Assembly: GCA_012514225.1 (NCBI GenBank)
Contig: JAAZAQ010000079.1
Span: 1 to 24,998, forward strand
Reading direction: 5' to 3'
Length of the DNA stretch: 24,998 nt
Origin: Clostridiales bacterium
GTDB lineage: Bacteria; Bacillota; Clostridia; Christensenellales; Aristaeellaceae
A model generated the notes under the pieces. It did no database searches. It saw only the letters and a program-made list of their open reading frames with translations, and was not told where the DNA came from. The position numbers and the translations under genes are program-made. Each line of letters begins with the position of its first letter. Position 1 is the first letter of the stretch. Of this stretch, positions 15,027 through 22,247 are shown in pieces.

Positions 15027-16163
15027 TCAGGGTACGTCGACCCAAACGTTGCCGCTCTTGGCGCTGCGCAGGCAGGCCTCGACAAACTCGATGCCGGCGG
15101 CGCCATCCTCCACGGTGGGGTAGTCGATCATGTCCGACTTGAAGCTGCCGTCCTTCTTCGCGCGCAGGCACTGCATGAAGCTCAGGTACAGGTTGGCCAT
15201 CGCCTCCAGCCATCCCTCGGGGTGCCCGCTGGGCAGGCGGCCGTACTTCGCGGCGTCCGGCGCGATGGTGGGGTAGCCGCGGTGATGCTCGGTCAGGGAG
15301 CCGTCCTTGCCGATGACGGTGATTTTCTCCGGCTCCTCCTGGAACCACTGGATGGAGCCCGATTCCCCGTAAATGCGCACGCGCAGGCTGTTGTCGTGCC
15401 CGATGGCGACCTGGCTGGTCCAGTACAGGCCGGTCGCGCCGCCCTCGTACTCCACCATGACGTAATCGTTGTCGTCCAGCACCCGCCCGGGCACCACGAC
15501 GTCCAGCTTGGCAAGCAGGCGCTTGATTTTCAGCCCCGTCATCGTCGCCACGGCGTTTTCCACGTGCGTGCCCAGGTCGCCCAGGCAGTTCACGCCGCCG
15601 GACTGGGCCGGGTCGATGCGCCAGGAGCCCTGCTTGCCGCCGTCGCTGTGCTCGTCCGCCAGCCAGCCCTGCGGATATTCCGCCATCACGGCGCGCACCC
15701 GGCCGATCTGGCCGGAGGCGATGATGCGGGCGGCGTGCTTGGCGGTGACGTGGCCCATGTAGGTATAGGTGACCAGGAAGAGCAGGCCTTTCTTCTTCGC
15801 CAGGGCGACCAGCTCCCGCGCCTGCTTGGCGGTGACCGCCAGCGGCTTGTCGCAAGCCACGTGGATGCCCGCCTCCAGGAAGGCCTTGCAGATTTCGAAG
15901 TGGGAGGCGTTGGGCGTCACCACGACGACGAAATCGATGCCGTCCTCCCGCTTCGCCTCCGCCTTCGCCATTTCACCATAGGTCTTGTACAGCCTGTCTT
16001 TGGGCAGGCCCAGCTCTTCGCCGGTCTTCAGGGTGTTTTCGTAGTCCCTGGAAAAGCTGCCGCAGACCAGTTCCGCCTGGCCGTCCAGGTTGATGGAGCG
16101 CCGGTGCGCCGCGCCGATGAAGGAGCCCTGGCCGCCGCCCACCATGCCATACCGGAGTTTCAT
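15027..16163 (-). CDS. Gfo/Idh/MocA-family NAD(P)-dependent oxidoreductase
   Basis: A 378-residue sugar oxidoreductase. The N-terminal Rossmann domain has VGGGQGSFIG (residues 8-17) and VVVVTPNASH. The catalytic Lys106 lies in the conserved CDKPLAVT motif. Asp196 and His200 in GDLGTH complete the usual catalytic set of the C-terminal alpha/beta domain. Family members oxidise or reduce a ring carbon of sugars, inositols or glycosides in the cytoplasm. It has the ribosome site GGGGAGGAA and is the first gene of the long cluster, with a candidate promoter at 16263-16311 upstream. Pairing with the adjacent TIM-barrel gene suggests a two-step conversion: oxidise, then isomerise or eliminate. Confidence 0.92.
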   Translation of the reverse strand: MKLRYGMVGGGQGSFIGAAHRRSINLDGQAELVCGSFSRDYENTLKTGEELGLPKDRLYKTYGEMAKAEAKREDGIDFVVVVTPNASHFEICKAFLEAGIHVACDKPLAVTAKQARELVALAKKKGLLFLVTYTYMGHVTAKHAARIIASGQIGRVRAVMAEYPQGWLADEHSDGGKQGSWRIDPAQSGGVNCLGDLGTHVENAVATMTGLKIKRLLAKLDVVVPGRVLDDNDYVMVEYEGGATGLYWTSQVAIGHDNSLRVRIYGESGSIQWFQEEPEKITVIGKDGSLTEHHRGYPTIAPDAAKYGRLPSGHPEGWLEAMANLYLSFMQCLRAKKDGSFKSDMIDYPTVEDGAAGIEFVEACLRSAKSGNVWVDVP

Positions 16164-16262
16164 GTGTTTCCTCCCCTGCGGCTGTCGCCGCCGTCTTTGT
16201 GAACCGCCGAATGCCGGGGGCGCCCATGCGGCCCGGTGCGGTCCCTTCGTTATTCTGGGTGC

Positions 16263-16311
16263 ATCGTATCACACCCGGATGCGGAATACGAGACAGTTTT
16301 ACGATAAACTG
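16263..16311 (-). promoter_or_regulatory. Candidate promoter and inverted repeat upstream of the catabolic cluster
   Basis: In the 152-base gap after the AraC-type gene, the minus strand shows an extended -10 (TGA-TACGAT, 16263-16271) without a clear -35. A perfect inverted repeat CAGTTT-N6-AAACTG (16294-16311) would sit just upstream of the -35 position. This could be an activator or repressor site giving the cluster its own start; read-through from the AraC gene is also possible. Confidence 0.4.
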
Positions 16312-16315
16312 ACGA

Positions 16316-17314
16316 TTATTTTGCGCGGCCTCCGTCACCCGCCCGCATCGCTTCCAGCCGCTCCAGCACGTAGGCGGAGACGGCGCCGATGCCCTTCACG
16401 TCATGCTCCCTGCCGGGCTCCGGCGCGGCCGGCTCCCAGGGCCCCGGCTGCGGCTGGCCGCCCGCGGCGTCCCGGAAGGCCTGCGGGCTCATCCCGAAGG
16501 CGTCCCTGAACGCCCGGTTCAGGTAGCGCGTGTCCGAAAACCCGGATTCCACGCAGATGTCGAGCAGCCGCATATCCGTCGTCGCCGCCAGCCGCGCCGC
16601 GTGCTCCAGGCGCAGCCGCGTCACATACTCCCGGAAGGAGAGCCCGAAGGCTTTCCGGATGAAATGGGAGAGGTAGGACAGCTTGAGCCCCTCCTGCCGG
16701 GCCAGCTGTTCCAGGGAGGGCTTCCCCGCGTAATGCTCCTGGACGTAGGCGGACACGCTCATCATCCGGAGCCGCGCCCGCTCCGTCCGGGCGGGGCTGG
16801 AAAGGACTGGCTCCCCCTCGCAGAAATGGCGGACCAGGGCGGCGGACAGGTGGTTGAGCTCCCCCATCAGCCGCAGGGGATACCCCGCGTCCCGGCGGCC
16901 CAGGAAGCGGATGAGCGACGTGAGGCGGGAGAGCAGCTCGCGGTGGAGCGCCGGGTCGCCGCCGCAGGTGATCAGGGGCTCCTCCACGCGCATCCGGGAG
17001 AAGGACGGGTAATAGCCGCGGCAGAAACCGTGGCTGAACTGGACGACCAGCAGCGCGTTGGGCGCGTCCAGGGCGCTGAGGCTGTGGGCCTCGTAGGCGT
17101 TGACGAAGAAGAAATCCCCTTCAGAGACCCGGAAGGCGCGGCCGCCCACGCTGACGGAGACCGACCCCGCCAGCGGGACGAACAGCTCGCAGTCGCTGTG
17201 GTAATGGGTCCTGCGGCGGTGGATGGCCACGAGGAACACGTGCAGGTCCATCCCCTCCAGGTGGGGGACGAGCTCGTACTCAATGCCCCGGGGGTCGTCC
17301 CGCCCCTCCTTCAT
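16316..17314 (-). CDS. AraC-family transcriptional regulator with N-terminal cupin sensor
   Basis: A 332-residue regulator. Residues of about 35-95 form a cupin-like sugar-sensing domain (THYHSDCELFVPLAGSVSVS, then GDFFFVNAYEAHSL). Residues of about 186-284 form the double helix-turn-helix, with SLEQLARQEGLKLSYLSHFI, DICVESGFSDTRYLNRAF and the signature end FGMSPQAFR. Such proteins usually activate sugar-use genes when the sugar binds the cupin. The start codon overlaps the stop of the upstream oxidoreductase gene (TGATG), so it is likely made by coupled translation; no good separate ribosome site is seen. The C-terminal tail after the DNA-binding domain is Pro/Gly/Glu-rich and longer than usual. 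It is the likely local regulator of the island. Confidence 0.92.
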   Translation of the reverse strand: MKEGRDDPRGIEYELVPHLEGMDLHVFLVAIHRRRTHYHSDCELFVPLAGSVSVSVGGRAFRVSEGDFFFVNAYEAHSLSALDAPNALLVVQFSHGFCRGYYPSFSRMRVEEPLITCGGDPALHRELLSRLTSLIRFLGRRDAGYPLRLMGELNHLSAALVRHFCEGEPVLSSPARTERARLRMMSVSAYVQEHYAGKPSLEQLARQEGLKLSYLSHFIRKAFGLSFREYVTRLRLEHAARLAATTDMRLLDICVESGFSDTRYLNRAFRDAFGMSPQAFRDAAGGQPQPGPWEPAAPEPGREHDVKGIGAVSAYVLERLEAMRAGDGGRAK

Positions 17315-18423
17315 CAGAACAGGGCGTATTCCGGCAGGTCCAGCACGGCGCCGCCCTGCAGGGCCGAGTCGTGCGCCAGCAGGCCCGTCACCGTCCAGTT
17401 GGCGGCGACGCGGGCGGAGACCCGGGCCTTGCGCCCCTCGTCAATCGCGGAGATGAACTCGTGCACCATGTGGGGGTGGGAGCCGCCGTGGCCGCTGCCC
17501 TGGATGAAGGAGACGTGCTCCTCGTCGATGATCTGGTGCTCCAGGGAGAAGTGGGCGATGTCGCCGGGGAGCAGGTGGTCGGTGTCCGGCACCTTGACGC
17601 GGCTCGCGTCCTCGAAGCCGGAGAAGACGACCGGATGCTCGCCCGCGCACTGCTCCCACTCGAAGGATTTCTTGGTGCCGTAGACGTCGAAGCTCTCCCG
17701 GTACTGGCGAATGGTGTCAAACAGGGTGCGGGTGATTTCCCCCGCGACGTCCGAATCCCTGAAGGTCAGCTGCGCCGTCTCCGCCGCGAAGGGGGAGCCG
17801 TAGCGCCTGGCGTATTCCTCGCTGATGCGGCCAGAGCCCAGGCAGCGCACCCGGGAGACCGGGCGGGAAATCAGGTCCGACAGCGGGGACACGGCGTGGG
17901 TCGGGTAGTACATGGGCGGAAGGCCATACCAGTACTCCGGCCAGCCGGGCAGGGACATGTTCTGCTGGTGGGAGCCGCGCATGAACTGGATGCGGCCCAG
18001 CTCCCCCTTCTCGTACAGGTCCTTGACGAAGAGGTATTCCCGGGTGTACACGGCGGTCTCCATCATCATGTAGACCTTGCCGGTCTTCTCCTCCAGGCGG
18101 ACGATTTCCTCGCACTCCTCCCTTTTCAGCGACATCGTGACCGTGCTGGCGACGTGCTTGCCGGCCTTGAGGGCCTCGATGGCCATCCAGCCGTGGGAGT
18201 TGAGGTCGGAGTTGATGTGCACCGCGTCGATGTCCGGGTCCTTCAGGAGCGCGGCGTAGTCCGTGTAGCGCTTCCCGATGCCGAAACGGTCGGCGAAGGC
18301 GTCCAGCTGCGCCTTGTCGCGCCGGCAGACCGCGGCGCACTCCGTGTGGGCGTACTGCTGGTAAATGGGAACGAACTCCGCGCCGAAACCAAGACCGACG
18401 ACGGCAACCCGGATTTTCTTCAT
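17314..18423 (-). CDS. Gfo/Idh/MocA-family protein lacking the usual EKP lysine motif
   Basis: A 369-residue protein with the Gfo/Idh/MocA layout. The Rossmann start is VAVVGLGFGAEFVPIY (residues 7-22), followed by IDAVHINSDLNSHG. Where most members have CEKPLA with the catalytic Lys, this one reads HVASTVTMSLK (residues 90-100), so the lysine is absent at that place. His176 (MYYPTHAVSPL) occupies the second catalytic region. It may therefore belong to a divergent subfamily with altered chemistry, or be a binding or sensing relative. It is the first gene of a two-gene unit with the AraC regulator and has GGGGAGGG before the start. A good promoter with a palindromic operator lies 54-82 bases upstream. 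Confidence 0.87.
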   Translation of the reverse strand: MKKIRVAVVGLGFGAEFVPIYQQYAHTECAAVCRRDKAQLDAFADRFGIGKRYTDYAALLKDPDIDAVHINSDLNSHGWMAIEALKAGKHVASTVTMSLKREECEEIVRLEEKTGKVYMMMETAVYTREYLFVKDLYEKGELGRIQFMRGSHQQNMSLPGWPEYWYGLPPMYYPTHAVSPLSDLISRPVSRVRCLGSGRISEEYARRYGSPFAAETAQLTFRDSDVAGEITRTLFDTIRQYRESFDVYGTKKSFEWEQCAGEHPVVFSGFEDASRVKVPDTDHLLPGDIAHFSLEHQIIDEEHVSFIQGSGHGGSHPHMVHEFISAIDEGRKARVSARVAANWTVTGLLAHDSALQGGAVLDLPEYALF

Positions 18424-18466
18424 GAAGAAGGCCCTCCCCTGCGGTGTTTTTTGTTATTTGCCATGA

Positions 18467-18505
18467 TCCTGTTGATATCCTAACAGGAAGGGCGGTTTTT
18501 GACAA
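18467..18505 (-). promoter_or_regulatory. Sigma-A promoter with palindromic operator for the oxidoreductase-AraC unit
   Basis: On the minus strand TTGTCA (18500-18505) and TAGGAT (18477-18482) are spaced by exactly 17 bases. A perfect inverted repeat TCCTGTT-N8-AACAGGA (18467-18488) covers the -10 element and presumed start site. This is a typical place for repression or autoregulation. The binding protein is not identified by sequence. Confidence 0.72.
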
Positions 18506-18532
18506 GGGACGGGAACCGGGGCCGTCCGCTTG

Positions 18533-18572
18533 CCGCGGATGGGAAAACAAAGAGAACCGCGGGATGGAAAAC
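18533..18572. repeat. Tandem 16-bp direct repeat in the divergent promoter region
   Basis: CCGCGGATGGGAAAAC (18533-18548) and CCGCGGGATGGAAAAC (18557-18572) are near-identical with a 24-base period. They lie about 63-102 bases upstream of the presumed start of the minus-strand oxidoreductase gene and also upstream of pyrC. Tandem direct repeats suit binding by AraC-type regulators, but this is inference. Confidence 0.5.
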
Positions 18573-18652
18573 ATCTTTTGGACATGCCGTGCGCCGCCGA
18601 AAGGCGCAGGGCGCCGCCGGTAAAAAATTCCGAACATTGTCTGCCAAGCGGA

Positions 18653-18681
18653 TTGTAAAGTTCGTCTTCTTGTGCTATCCT
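18653..18681 (+). promoter_or_regulatory. Candidate sigma-A promoter of the pyrimidine operon
   Basis: TTGTAA (18653-18658) and TATCCT (18676-18681) are 17 bases apart, placing the transcript start near 18688, only about 23 bases before the pyrC start codon. If correct, no PyrR-type attenuator leader fits. Both boxes match the consensus only partly (four of six bases). Confidence 0.45.
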
Positions 18682-18710
18682 CCGATGGGTTTCGGAAAGG
18701 CGGGGAGCGG

Positions 18711-19925
18711 ATGGACGGCGTGCTGTGGAACGCGTGGGTCTGGCTGGACGGGCGGTTCGGCCGGGGCAGCGTTTTCCTGAAGGGCGGCGCCGTGGAGCGG
18801 ATTTCCCCGCCGGGCCAAATGATGGAATACGGCGCCATTGACTGCAGCGGGTACCATGTTTTTCCGGGTTTCACAGACGCACACGTGCATCTGAGGGAGC
18901 CCGGTTTTTCCGAGAAGGAAACCATCGGGAGCGGCACCGCCGCGGCCGCCCGGGGCGGTTTTTCCTCCGTGTGCGCCATGCCCAACCTGGACCCGGTGCC
19001 GGACGGGCCGGAAAGCCTGGAGGTCGAGCTGGCGCTCATCCGCGAAGGGGCGCGCGTCCGGGTGCTGCCCTTCGGCGCGCTCACCCGGGGGCAGAAGGGG
19101 AAGGAGCTGGCCGACCTGGCGGGCATGGCGCCCTTTGTCGCCGGGTTTTCCGACGACGGCTTCGGGGTGCAGGACGCGGGAATGATGCGGGAGGCGATGG
19201 AGGAGGCCGCGCGCCTTCAAAAAGTGGTCGCAGCGCACTGCGAGGACAGCCGCTACCCCGCCCAGGACCCTCAGAGCGAGTGGCGGCAGCTGGCGCGCGA
19301 CCTGGAGCTGGCCGCGAAAACCAAGGTGAAGTACCACGCCTGCCACCTCTCCTGCGCGCAAAGCGTGGCGCTCATGCGGGAAGCCGGGCGCGCCGGCGCG
19401 GACGCCACCTGCGAGACCGCGCCGCACTACCTGCTGCTTGACGCGGGGCAGGTGCGGGACGAGGGCCGGTTTAGGATGAACCCGCCCATCCGCGCCCGGG
19501 AGGACCGGGAAGCCCTGCTGGAAGGCCTGTCGGACGGCACGGTGGGCCTGGTCGCCACCGACCACGCCCCGCATACCGAGAAAGAGAAGGCCGGCGGCTT
19601 CCACAGCGCCAAAAACGGGGTCGTCGGCCTGGAGACCGCCTTTTCCCTCCTGTACCTGCACCTGGTGAAACCCGGCCTGCTGCCCCTCGCCCGGCTGGTG
19701 GACGCGATGAGCGGCGCGCCCAACCGGCGCTTCGGCATCCCGGACGGGCTTGCCGCGGGGCTGCCGGCCAGCCTGTCGGTCTGGGACCTGGCGGCTGAGG
19801 GCCCGGTGGACGCCAGCCTGTTCCTGTCCAGGGGGCGCAGCACGCCGTTTGAGGGCTGGCAGGCGGGCGGGCGCTGCCTGATGACGCTGGCGCAGGGCCG
19901 CGTCGCCTTCCGGGAGGGCATATGA
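18711..19925 (+). CDS. pyrC: Dihydroorotase
   Basis: A 404-residue amidohydrolase that closes carbamoyl-aspartate to dihydroorotate, step three of UMP synthesis. The metal site residues are present: DAHVHLREPG (His58, His60), FSDDG (Asp near 148), AAHCED (His176), YHACHLS (His212) and ATDHAPH (Asp284). The distance from His176 to His212 is only 36 residues, while type I dihydroorotases usually have 50 or more there, so an internal loop seems missing. The start MDGVLWN is preferred over an in-frame GTG at 18672 because GGGGAG lies just before it. It is the first gene of the seven-gene pyr operon; its stop overlaps the pyrK start (ATGA). Confidence 0.95.
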   Translation: MDGVLWNAWVWLDGRFGRGSVFLKGGAVERISPPGQMMEYGAIDCSGYHVFPGFTDAHVHLREPGFSEKETIGSGTAAAARGGFSSVCAMPNLDPVPDGPESLEVELALIREGARVRVLPFGALTRGQKGKELADLAGMAPFVAGFSDDGFGVQDAGMMREAMEEAARLQKVVAAHCEDSRYPAQDPQSEWRQLARDLELAAKTKVKYHACHLSCAQSVALMREAGRAGADATCETAPHYLLLDAGQVRDEGRFRMNPPIRAREDREALLEGLSDGTVGLVATDHAPHTEKEKAGGFHSAKNGVVGLETAFSLLYLHLVKPGLLPLARLVDAMSGAPNRRFGIPDGLAAGLPASLSVWDLAAEGPVDASLFLSRGRSTPFEGWQAGGRCLMTLAQGRVAFREGI

Positions 19926-20647
19926 GGCAGGGGCTCTTCACCGTGCTGTCCAACCGCCCGCTTGCAAGAGCGGTCCATGAGATGCGGCTGGCGGGCGACG
20001 CCAGCGCGATGGCGGCGGCGGGGCAGTTCGTCAACGTGAAGGTGGGCAACGCCTACCTGCGGCGGCCGCTTTCCCCGGCGGACTGGGATGAGGGCTGGCT
20101 GACCCTGGTGTACAAGGCCGTTGGGCCGGGCACCGCCTGGCTGGCGGAACGCGCCCAGGGGGAAACGCTGGATTTGCTGACCGGCCTGGGGCGGGGCTTC
20201 GACCCGGGCGCCGCGGGGGAGCGCCCCCTGCTGGTGGGCGGCGGCGCCGGGCTGCCCCCCCTGTTCCGGCTGGCGCGGGAGCTGGTGGCCCTGGGGAAGA
20301 AGCCGCGGCTGGTCATGGGCTTCGCCTCCGGGGAAGACGTGTTTTATGAAAAGGCGTTCAAGGCCCTGCTGCCGGTGACGGTCTATACCGAGGACGGCCG
20401 CGCCGGCACCCGCGGCCGGGTGACGGACGACCCCCCCAGGGCGGAGGACACTTTCCTGTACGCCTGCGGGCCGCTGCCCATGCTCAGGGCCCTGTCCGCC
20501 CTGCCGCTCCCGGGGCAGATGAGCCTGGAGGAGCGCATGGCCTGCGGCTTCGGCGCCTGCATGGGCTGCACCATCATGACCCGCTCCGGCCCCCGCAGGG
20601 TGTGCGCGGAAGGGCCGGTCTTCCCCAAGGAGGAACTGCTGTGGTAG
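19922..20647 (+). CDS. pyrK: Dihydroorotate dehydrogenase B, electron transfer subunit
   Basis: A 241-residue FAD and iron-sulfur protein that passes electrons from the PyrD FMN to NAD. Residues 47-51 (LRRPLS) and following form the FAD-binding region, and LLVGGGAGLPPLFRLA near 104-119 is the NAD-binding part. The 2Fe-2S cluster cysteines are Cys208, Cys213, Cys216 and Cys228 (ACGFGACMGCTI, then RVCAEGPVF). The presence of PyrK marks a type 1B, NAD-linked enzyme, as in most Bacillota. The start overlaps the pyrC stop by four bases and the end overlaps the pyrD start, which suggests matched synthesis of the two subunits. Confidence 0.96.
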   Translation: MRQGLFTVLSNRPLARAVHEMRLAGDASAMAAAGQFVNVKVGNAYLRRPLSPADWDEGWLTLVYKAVGPGTAWLAERAQGETLDLLTGLGRGFDPGAAGERPLLVGGGAGLPPLFRLARELVALGKKPRLVMGFASGEDVFYEKAFKALLPVTVYTEDGRAGTRGRVTDDPPRAEDTFLYACGPLPMLRALSALPLPGQMSLEERMACGFGACMGCTIMTRSGPRRVCAEGPVFPKEELLW

Positions 20648-21567
20648 ACACCGCCGTCACCCTGTGCGGCATCCGGCTTGACAACCCGGTCATGGGCGCC
20701 AGCGGCTGCTTCGGCTACGGGGCGGAGATGGCGAAGCTGTACGACATCAACCGCCTGGGCTCCTTCAGCTTCAAGGGCACGACGCTGCACCCGCGCGCGG
20801 GCAACCCCGTCCCGCGGGTCGCCGAGACGGCCTGCGGCATGCTCAACGCCGTGGGGCTGCAAAACCCGGGCGTCCACGCGGTCATCGCGGAGGAGCTGCC
20901 GCGCATGAAGACGTATTTCCACAAGCCGGTCATGGCCAACGTGTCCGGCTTTTCGCTGGAAGAGTACGTGGAAACCTGCCGGCTGCTGGACGGGGAGGAA
21001 CAGGTGGGGTGGTTGGAGGTCAACGTGTCCTGCCCCAACGTGGAGCTGGGCGGGATGTCGTTTGGCACCGAGCCCGCGCTGGCGGCGCGGGTGACCCGGG
21101 CGGTGAAGGCCGTCTGCCGCAAGCCCGTCCTCATCAAGCTATCCCCCAACGTGACGGACATCGCCGCCATCGCCCGCGCCTGCGAGGACGCGGGGGCCGA
21201 CGGGCTGAGCCTGGTGAACACCTTCGTCGGCCTGCGTGTCGACCTGGGCACCCGGCGCCCCGTGCTGGCCAACACCACCGGCGGGCTGAGCGGGCCGGCC
21301 ATCTTCCCCCTGGCGCTGCACCTGGTCAACAAGGTCTACAATGCCGTGCGCATCCCCGTGGTGGGGATGGGCGGGGTGCAAAGCGCCCGGGACGTGCTGG
21401 AGATGATGCTTGCCGGCGCCACGGCGGTGCAGGTGGGCGCCGCCAACCTGGTGGAGCCTTACGCCTGCCTGAGGATGGTGGAGGAACTGCCCAGGGAGAT
21501 GGAGCGGCTCGGCATCGAACGGCTGAGGGACATGACCGGAGGGATGAAGAGATGGGAAGGGAAGTAA
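20641..21567 (+). CDS. pyrD: Dihydroorotate dehydrogenase B, catalytic subunit (type 1B)
   Basis: A 308-residue FMN-containing TIM barrel that oxidises dihydroorotate to orotate. MGASGCFGYGAEM and FKGTTLHPRAGNP form the substrate/FMN entrance. VNVSCPNVELGG carries the catalytic Cys131 typical of class 1, and GMGGVQSARDVLEMMLAGA is the FMN phosphate site. The GTG at 20641 is taken as start because AAGGAGG lies seven bases before it and it matches the usual N-terminus; it overlaps the end of pyrK by seven bases. A longer upstream frame would run deep into pyrK. Its 3' end overlaps pyrF by 16 bases. Confidence 0.95.
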   Translation: MVDTAVTLCGIRLDNPVMGASGCFGYGAEMAKLYDINRLGSFSFKGTTLHPRAGNPVPRVAETACGMLNAVGLQNPGVHAVIAEELPRMKTYFHKPVMANVSGFSLEEYVETCRLLDGEEQVGWLEVNVSCPNVELGGMSFGTEPALAARVTRAVKAVCRKPVLIKLSPNVTDIAAIARACEDAGADGLSLVNTFVGLRVDLGTRRPVLANTTGGLSGPAIFPLALHLVNKVYNAVRIPVVGMGGVQSARDVLEMMLAGATAVQVGAANLVEPYACLRMVEELPREMERLGIERLRDMTGGMKRWEGK

Positions 21568-22247
21568 TCATCGCCTGCGACTTCGCGTCCGGCCAGGAGA
21601 CGCTGCGCTTCCTGGAGCGCTTTGGCGAGGCGCGGCCCTATGTGAAAATCGGCATGGAGCTCTTCTACGCGGAGGGGCCGCCCGTGGTCCGGGCGCTCAA
21701 GGCCCGGGGGCACCGGATTTTCCTGGACCTGAAGCTGCACGACATCCCCAACACGGTGGAACGGGCGATGCGCGCGCTGAGCCGGCTGGAGGTCGACCTG
21801 GTCAACCTGCACGCCGCGGGCACCCGGGCGATGATGGAGGCCGCGCTCCGCGGCCTGACCCGGGAAGACGGCAGCCGGCCCAGGCTCATCGCGGTCACCC
21901 AGCTGACCTCCACCTCCCCCGAAAGCCTGCGGGACGAGCTGCTCGTCACGGAACCAATGGAGAAGACCGTGCTGCATTACGCGCGCAACGCGAAGGCGGC
22001 GGGGCTGGACGGCGTGGTCTGCTCCCCCCTGGAGGCCGCCGCGGTGCACCGGGCCTGCGGGGCGGATTTCCTGGCGGTCACCCCGGGCGTCCGCTTCCCC
22101 GACAGCCGGGCGGACGACCAGAAGCGCGTGACGACGCCGAAACTGGCAAGGGAACTGGGCGCGGACTGCATCGTCGTGGGCCGTCCCATCACGGCGGCGG
22201 AAGACCCCGCCGAAGCGTACGGGAGGTGTGTGCGTGAATTCGTCTGA
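21552..22247 (+). CDS. pyrF: Orotidine-5'-phosphate decarboxylase
   Basis: A 231-residue TIM barrel of the short bacterial type that decarboxylates OMP to UMP, the last step. The catalytic set is in DLKLHDIPNTV (Asp59, Lys61, Asp64), with IIACDFASG at the first strand, VTPGVRF for phosphate contact and GADCIVVGRPIT near the end. The start MGREVI at 21552 lies within the last 16 bases of pyrD and has GGAGGG eight bases upstream. A much longer frame in the same phase inside pyrD is an artefact. The gene overlaps the pyrE start by 14 bases. Confidence 0.95.
   Translation: MGREVIIACDFASGQETLRFLERFGEARPYVKIGMELFYAEGPPVVRALKARGHRIFLDLKLHDIPNTVERAMRALSRLEVDLVNLHAAGTRAMMEAALRGLTREDGSRPRLIAVTQLTSTSPESLRDELLVTEPMEKTVLHYARNAKAAGLDGVVCSPLEAAAVHRACGADFLAVTPGVRFPDSRADDQKRVTTPKLARELGADCIVVGRPITAAEDPAEAYGRCVREFV

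Noticed and set aside
18424..18710. PyrR-binding attenuator or other riboswitch before pyrC
   Set aside because: No PyrR consensus loop is seen and the best promoter leaves a leader of only about 23 bases.
17717..19126. Minus-strand open frame spanning the divergent promoter and the start of pyrC
   Set aside because: Runs antisense through pyrC, across the promoters and out of phase through the oxidoreductase gene; product has no recognisable domain.
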